Of a DNA stretch of 17,014 nucleotides, positions 13,206 to 17,014 are shown in pieces (positions within the stretch are counted from its first letter, which is position 1; every line of letters starts with the position of its first letter). The DNA comes from CAYJXK01 sp964374115 (GTDB taxonomy: Bacteria; Patescibacteriota; Patescibacteriia; Magasanikbacterales; UBA922): assembly GCA_964374115.1 (NCBI GenBank), contig CAYJXK010000018.1, forward strand, positions 1 through 17,014. Direction: 5' to 3'. A program made the position numbers and the translations under genes. The notes under the pieces were generated by a model. It had not been told where the DNA came from, did not search any database, and was given only the letters and a program-made list of their open reading frames with translations.

Positions 13206-14696
13206 ATGGATGAGACTCACACACAAGAACGTGGTGTTTATCACAAATCCATTCATGGCGGAAAGTGGTTTCTCTTTGGCAACATTCTTCAAAAGATCAT
13301 GGGCGTGATCCCTTTTCTTATTTTAGCCAGAATTCTTCTTCCAGAAGATTATGGAGTGATCACGGTGGTATTTACTGTCACCAGTTTTCTCGATCGTCTG
13401 GCGACGCCTGGATTTGGCACGGCGCTCTTGCAGAAAAAAGGATCAGTAGAAGAATATCTCGATATTGTATGGACATATGATCTTGTGAAATCCGTTGGTA
13501 TAGGGGCGTTGATTTTCATGAGTGGCGATCTGGCGAGTTCCTTTTTTCATGTATCAGGTTCGTATGAGCTGATTATTCGACTCTCTGGTCTGTTTCCGAT
13601 TTTGACAGCTCTTTCCAACAGTCGGCAGATTTATTTTTTTAAAGAACTTCACTTTCGAAAAGTGTTTATACGAGATATTGCCGCGCAAGGAGCGTATATT
13701 ATCGTGGCGCTTTCTTTTGCTCTCTTCGTGCATGCGAGCGCGTGGGCATTGTTTCTCGGTTATGTGGGGAGATATATTGTCGGTATGATCATGAGTTATG
13801 TGTTATATCCGGCAATCCCGCGTCTCTCTTTTAAGTTTGGGAAACTCCGCGACCTTATGGAATATGGGAAATGGATCTATGGACAGAATCTCCTCGAGTA
13901 TGTTCTCGGTTTCCTCGACACAATTTTCATCGGTCGTCTTTTGGGGCAGAGAGAGCTTGGGCTCTATTCTCGCGCGCGCGATCTCCCCACCACGATCTCG
14001 TGGCCACTCCTCAATATCATGAATAAGATTGCATTTTCTGCGTATGCCAAAATTCAAGATGAACTTGATAAAGTGCAACAGGGACTTCTCAAAAGCCTTG
14101 ATGTGCTCTTGTTTGCCATGGTGCCATTTAGTCTGCTTCTGGTTTTGGAAGGTGGCTCAATTGTGACCGTGTTACTTGGTAAGAATTGGCTTTCTATCGT
14201 GCTTCCACTGAAAATTTTGGCAGTCGGCAATATCTGGTTCGCCCTTATAACCATGCTGAAGCCCATTTTCAACGCGATCGGAAAACCTGAAATTCATTTT
14301 CGGCTCACCCTGTTTCAGCTTGTTCTTTCACCTCCTCTTATTGTTCTCGGTATCCATCTGCATGCGCTTCCTGGCGCAGCGCTCGGCGTCTCTCTTATGT
14401 GGCTGTGTTTGTCTCTTTATGCGATTGCCAAAGCTCGACCGATCTTTCGGATAGGGCTCGATCGGCTGTGGCCGTTGACGACATCACTTTTGACCGGCTC
14501 CATTGCGACGGGTTTGGTCGCGCTTCTATTCCGAGAGCAGGCGCATGCATTTCTTCCTGGAGCGTGGGTTCTCTTGTGGGTCATTTTTCTTGGAGGTCTG
14601 TTTACTGCGATTTCATTATTTGTGAGTTTTCGCATGAAAGAAGGGCCATGGTATACGTTGCGATCTATTTGGGGAGAACTAAAAGTGAGAGAATAA
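13206..14696 (+). CDS. Wzx-like oligosaccharide/lipopolysaccharide flippase (MOP superfamily)
   Basis: A 496-residue polytopic membrane protein with roughly twelve to fourteen hydrophobic segments, matching the polysaccharide-transporter branch of the MOP superfamily. It starts KSIHGGKWFLFGNILQKIMG with the family's first helix, followed by LARILLPEDYGVI, the common loop after helix 1, and a mid-protein FLDTIFIGRLLGQRELGLYSRA. Such proteins flip undecaprenyl-linked glycan units across the inner membrane. I start it at ATG 13206, which puts a normal short cytoplasmic N-terminus ahead of helix 1; a frame extension to 13116 adds thirty residues with no family match. It diverges from the minus-strand operon and is followed seven bases later by a hairpin repeat. 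It presumably exports the unit built by the neighbouring transferases. Confidence 0.93.
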   Translation: MDETHTQERGVYHKSIHGGKWFLFGNILQKIMGVIPFLILARILLPEDYGVITVVFTVTSFLDRLATPGFGTALLQKKGSVEEYLDIVWTYDLVKSVGIGALIFMSGDLASSFFHVSGSYELIIRLSGLFPILTALSNSRQIYFFKELHFRKVFIRDIAAQGAYIIVALSFALFVHASAWALFLGYVGRYIVGMIMSYVLYPAIPRLSFKFGKLRDLMEYGKWIYGQNLLEYVLGFLDTIFIGRLLGQRELGLYSRARDLPTTISWPLLNIMNKIAFSAYAKIQDELDKVQQGLLKSLDVLLFAMVPFSLLLVLEGGSIVTVLLGKNWLSIVLPLKILAVGNIWFALITMLKPIFNAIGKPEIHFRLTLFQLVLSPPLIVLGIHLHALPGAALGVSLMWLCLSLYAIAKARPIFRIGLDRLWPLTTSLLTGSIATGLVALLFREQAHAFLPGAWVLLWVIFLGGLFTAISLFVSFRMKEGPWYTLRSIWGELKVRE

Positions 14697-14704
14697 TCGA
14701 ATTC

Positions 14705-14748
14705 ATAGCGAGTTTTTCCCTCTCGCGAGAGACACGGAAACTCGCTAT
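14705..14748. repeat. Second-class hairpin repeat, direct copy
   Basis: ATAGCGAGTTTTTCC pairs with GGAAACTCGCTAT with a two-base bulge, and the centre holds the perfect palindrome CTCTCGCGAGAG. Bases 14720-14748 are the exact reverse complement of 9332-9360. The element starts eight bases after the flippase stop. There is no T run after the stem, so it is not an ordinary intrinsic terminator. Confidence 0.88.
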
Positions 14749-14779
14749 AAGTTAATCGACACTGTAGCAATGATATTCT

Positions 14780-15736
14780 ATGCGCATTCTCGTCGTCTGC
14801 CATGATGCAGGAGCATCTGAAATAATTTCTTCGTATGTCCAAACATACAAGACTGAACATGAGTTTGTGTGTGTGGCAGGTGGCCCCGCGGTTCAGATTT
14901 TTGAACGAAAAGGATTGCAGGAATTGTGCAAACCATTTCCATCATCTGCACAGGAAGTCCTTGGGTATATGGATCATCCTGATCTTGTTCTCACTGGCAC
15001 AAGCTGGACGACAGATAGAGAACGTAGCGTGATTGTCGAGGCAAAGAATCAAGGATTCAAGACTGCGGTCTATCTCGATCATTGGGTGAATTACCGAGAA
15101 AGATTTGGCTATCCTACTTCAGGATGGGAAAAGAATGTACCCGATGAATTATGGGTAGGGGATACATATGCGCGAGAGGTGGCTGAAAAAGAAGGTTTTC
15201 AGAATATCCGATTGGTTCCAAATCTGTATTTCGAAGCGCTCAAGCAGGAAATTGAAGAAGAGCGTAAGCGTCAGAAAAAAAAGAAGAATGGTGCGACTCA
15301 TGAGCGCAATGTCCTTTTTATTTCTGAACCTATTGCACAGGGCGCGCTTCATGCGTTTGGAGATCCCCACTATTGGGGGTATACAGAATATGAGGTACTC
15401 GAAGCGCTTTGTCGGTGTGTGAAAAATGGATCGTCCATCATCATTCGTCGCCATCCAGCGGACCCTCCGAATATCTATGATGAGATCATTGTTGCATATC
15501 GTGAGAGATGTCCTCTTCAATACTCTGAACAGACATCGTTGGTTTCTGATATCGTTCGCTCCGACGTGATTGTTGGCATGGATAGTATGGCGCTCGTGGT
15601 TGGTGTTTTCGCAGGAAAACAGGTAGTCAGCTTTATTCCATCTGCCAAAAAAATTTGCAGTCTCCCATTTGAAGAGATTATTCGATTAACAGATGAGGGG
15701 GCTCTCTGTCACATAGTACAATCAGTGAGCCAGTAA
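14780..15736 (+). CDS. Uncharacterised protein, probable GT-B fold, CHDAG motif
   Basis: A 318-residue soluble protein without a firm family assignment. It opens MRILVVCHDAGASEIISSYV, a Rossmann-like strand with a CHDAG-A-E signature. The middle contains LTGTSW and KTAVYLDHWVNYRERF. A lysine- and glutamate-rich linker at about 153-170 separates the halves. The second half has IIIRRHPADPP (220-230) and VGMDSMALVVGVFAGKQVVSF (265-285), the same HP plus SMALxE-like layout seen in CDP-glycerol/KpsS-type GT-B transferases, but with Val where a Glu is usual. I recall similar CHDAG proteins near nonulosonic-acid or PseB-type genes, and a PseB-like gene follows here. It could be a transferase or a nucleotide-sugar-binding relative. 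The ATG at 14780 lacks a clear Shine-Dalgarno. Confidence 0.7.
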   Translation: MRILVVCHDAGASEIISSYVQTYKTEHEFVCVAGGPAVQIFERKGLQELCKPFPSSAQEVLGYMDHPDLVLTGTSWTTDRERSVIVEAKNQGFKTAVYLDHWVNYRERFGYPTSGWEKNVPDELWVGDTYAREVAEKEGFQNIRLVPNLYFEALKQEIEEERKRQKKKKNGATHERNVLFISEPIAQGALHAFGDPHYWGYTEYEVLEALCRCVKNGSSIIIRRHPADPPNIYDEIIVAYRERCPLQYSEQTSLVSDIVRSDVIVGMDSMALVVGVFAGKQVVSFIPSAKKICSLPFEEIIRLTDEGALCHIVQSVSQ

Positions 15737-15777
15737 GCACGTTGACCAATCAAACAGTCGGTAAACTGGTAGACTCG

Positions 15778-15793
15778 CCAATTGATCAATTGG
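15778..15793. repeat. Perfect 16-bp palindrome between two genes
   Basis: CCAATTGATCAATTGG lies in the 110-bp gap before the PseB-like gene. A loopless perfect palindrome of this size is typical of a dimeric regulator's operator, although an unrelated structural role is possible. No convincing promoter was identified around it, and the remaining gap shows only a T run (15811-15817). Confidence 0.4.
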
Positions 15794-15846
15794 ATGTATG
15801 GCACCCTTGCTTTTTTTCGGCCCTTTTGATAGGCTCATGAAACGAT

Positions 15847-16824
15847 ATGACATTTGATTATCTCAAAGACAAATCAATTCTCGTGACCGGTGGAACCGGT
15901 TCGTTTGGCCAGAAATGTATTACGACACTTCTCACAGAGACAGAGGCCAAGCGTATCGTGATATTTAGTCGGGATGAGCTCAAGCAGTCGGAGATGAGAC
16001 TACGGATTGCGGATCCTCATGGGCGTATGCGATTTTTTATTGGTGACGTGCGGGATGAAGAACGTCTCGAGCGCGCGTTTTGTGGAATCGATTTTGTCAT
16101 CCATGCGGCGGCGTTGAAGCAGGTGCCAGCGCTTGAATATAATCCATTTGAAGCAATTAAAACAAATGTTTTAGGAACACAAAACGTTATTACCGCATCC
16201 CTCAATACGAATGTAGAAAAAGTACTGCTCATCTCTACAGACAAAGCCGCAAATCCTGCTAATCTCTACGGCGCGACCAAACTTTGTGCAGAGCGGCTCA
16301 TGGTAAGTTCCCATGCGTACGCGGCATCAAGCCGTCCTGCGTTTGGTGTCGTGCGTTATGGCAATGTACTCGGGAGTCGCGGGAGCATTATTCAAGTGAT
16401 TCAAGAACAACGAAAAAGCGGCGTTGTGACATTGACGCATGCGGATATGACCCGCTTTTGGATTACGCTTGAGCAAGGGATCCATTTCGTCCTTACCATG
16501 CTTTGCGGCTTCCAAGGAGGAGAAATTTTTGTGCCAAAAATTCCAAGCATGCGCGTGAAGGATCTTATGATGGCAGTGGCTCCGGAATGTGAAATGAAGA
16601 TCACCGGTATTCGCGCAGGAGAAAAATTACATGAGGTATTACTTACCGTAGAAGAAGCGAGAAATGCCAAAGAGTTTGTGGATCATTTTGTGATTATGCC
16701 AGCCTCGGGCGCTGATGTGTATGAGCGATATAATCATGGACGTTCTCTCGAAGAGGGTTTTGCATATACAAGTCTTACCAATCGCGAATGGCTGAAACCC
16801 GAAGAAGTCCAGGCGCTTCTCTAG
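15847..16824 (+). CDS. pseB: PseB/FlaA1-like UDP-N-acetylglucosamine 4,6-dehydratase
   Basis: A 325-residue soluble SDR of the inverting UDP-GlcNAc 4,6-dehydratase (5-inverting) type, which makes the keto sugar that opens pseudaminic-acid and related 6-deoxy amino-sugar pathways. It shows GGTGSFG (15-21), the family signature FSRDELKQSEMR (40-51), HAAALKQVPALEYNPFEAIKTNVLGTQNV (87-115, the most diagnostic stretch), STDKA (130-134) in place of the usual SSxxxY strand, and Y141GATK145. Length matches PseB. CapD/FlaA1 long forms have an N-terminal membrane region that is absent here. No PseC-type aminotransferase is in the window, but one could follow beyond it. The gene symbol is by family; a FnlA- or CapD-like product specificity is possible. 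Confidence 0.88.
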   Translation: MTFDYLKDKSILVTGGTGSFGQKCITTLLTETEAKRIVIFSRDELKQSEMRLRIADPHGRMRFFIGDVRDEERLERAFCGIDFVIHAAALKQVPALEYNPFEAIKTNVLGTQNVITASLNTNVEKVLLISTDKAANPANLYGATKLCAERLMVSSHAYAASSRPAFGVVRYGNVLGSRGSIIQVIQEQRKSGVVTLTHADMTRFWITLEQGIHFVLTMLCGFQGGEIFVPKIPSMRVKDLMMAVAPECEMKITGIRAGEKLHEVLLTVEEARNAKEFVDHFVIMPASGADVYERYNHGRSLEEGFAYTSLTNREWLKPEEVQALL

Positions 16825-16852
16825 GCGGGGTAAAAATCTATGTCTCTGTTTC

Positions 16853-16945
16853 ATAATCACGAATATCTTTTTTTCTTTCTCCGCGATCATCTGGCTCAGT
16901 CTGCTTCTCGCACGCTCCGTCAGAAAAAAAGATATTCGTGATTAT
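16853..16945. repeat. Conserved-loop hairpin repeat, copy 3 (perfect 24-bp arms)
   Basis: A perfect 24-bp inverted repeat (16853-16876 against 16922-16945), opening ATAATCACGAATATC and closing GATATTCGTGATTAT, surrounds a 45-nt loop. The loop is nearly identical to that of the copy at 9054-9134, with five point changes over the aligned 45 bases. It starts 28 bases after the stop of the PseB-like gene. The T run lies in the left arm and the A run in the right arm, the reverse of an intrinsic terminator. Confidence 0.92.
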
Positions 16946-16962
16946 TCAATTGCGCAGTGCTA

Positions 16963-17012
16963 CTGACTCTTAACACGTACCTTAACGAATACACGGTATG
17001 ATTTTGAGTCAG
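16963..17012. repeat. Interrupted inverted repeat at the window edge
   Basis: CTGACTC (16963-16969) pairs with GAGTCAG (17006-17012), and inside it CGTACC can pair with GGTATG through one G-U pair. It lies just past the perfect hairpin, in 190 bases of DNA with no gene. It could be a leader structure or operator of a gene beyond the window. Confidence 0.35.
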
Positions 17013-17014
17013 AT

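Noticed and set aside
14705..14748. Second-class hairpin as an intrinsic terminator of the flippase gene.
   Set aside because: The stem is not followed by a T run in either direction, so only the site at 5338-5375 is called a terminator.
5639..16945. Hairpins as integron attC sites, since several follow stop codons in sense orientation.
   Set aside because: The conserved RYYYAAC and GTTRRRY core sites are absent, no integrase is in the window, and the conserved part is the loop rather than the core ends.

Overview
This window reads as one dense bacterial surface-glycan locus. It holds sugar-nucleotide modification enzymes, glycosyltransferases, a lipid-linked oligosaccharide flippase and a carbamoylation/SGNH decoration cassette. 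No rRNA, tRNA, CRISPR array, transposase or phage gene is visible. Genes end cleanly on TAA, TAG and TGA where the families should end, so UGA is read as stop (code 11). Intergenic gaps are short and many starts lack a clear Shine-Dalgarno sequence. The small DUF5989-type gene beside a carbamoyltransferase and an SGNH protein is a combination I associate with candidate-phylum (Patescibacteria-like) and other environmental bacteria. That taxonomic guess is an inference, not a demonstration.

Layout. (1) 14-5328, plus strand, mostly overlapping genes: DPM1/GtrB-like GT2 glycosyltransferase, Gfo/Idh/MocA oxidoreductase, FAD-dependent DAO-type oxidoreductase, nucleotide-sugar dehydrogenase and extended-SDR epimerase/dehydratase, closed by a strong intrinsic terminator (5338-5375). 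(2) 5376-5713: an intergenic region with a likely 38-codon minus-strand gene that has a canonical Shine-Dalgarno, back-to-back divergent promoter candidates and a hairpin repeat. (3) 5714-9322, plus strand: small one-TM protein, NodU/CmcH-type carbamoyltransferase, membrane-anchored SGNH/AlgX-like protein and a 50-residue DUF5989-like membrane protein, punctuated by hairpin repeats. (4) 12986 down to 9374, minus strand: KpsS/LipB-like capsule protein, SDR epimerase and GT4 glycosyltransferase joined by ATGA overlaps and read from a good sigma70-type promoter. (5) 13206-16824, plus strand: Wzx-like flippase, an unrecognised probable GT-B-fold protein and a PseB/FlaA1-type UDP-GlcNAc 4,6-dehydratase.

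How it may work together (inference): the dehydrogenase, oxidoreductases, epimerases and PseB-like dehydratase would make modified sugar nucleotides. The GT2, GT4, KpsS-like and GT-B-like proteins would assemble the glycan, and the flippase would export the lipid-linked unit. The carbamoyltransferase and SGNH cassette would decorate it.

The most unusual feature is a set of imperfect-palindrome repeats at gene boundaries. In one class (7741-7810, 9054-9134, 16853-16945) the loop is conserved while the stem arms differ completely between copies yet stay complementary. A second class (9332-9377 and 14705-14748) carries an identical 29-bp block in opposite orientation, so it brackets the whole divergent glycan module. 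A hairpin at 5639-5705 seems to combine second-class arms with a loop resembling the first class.
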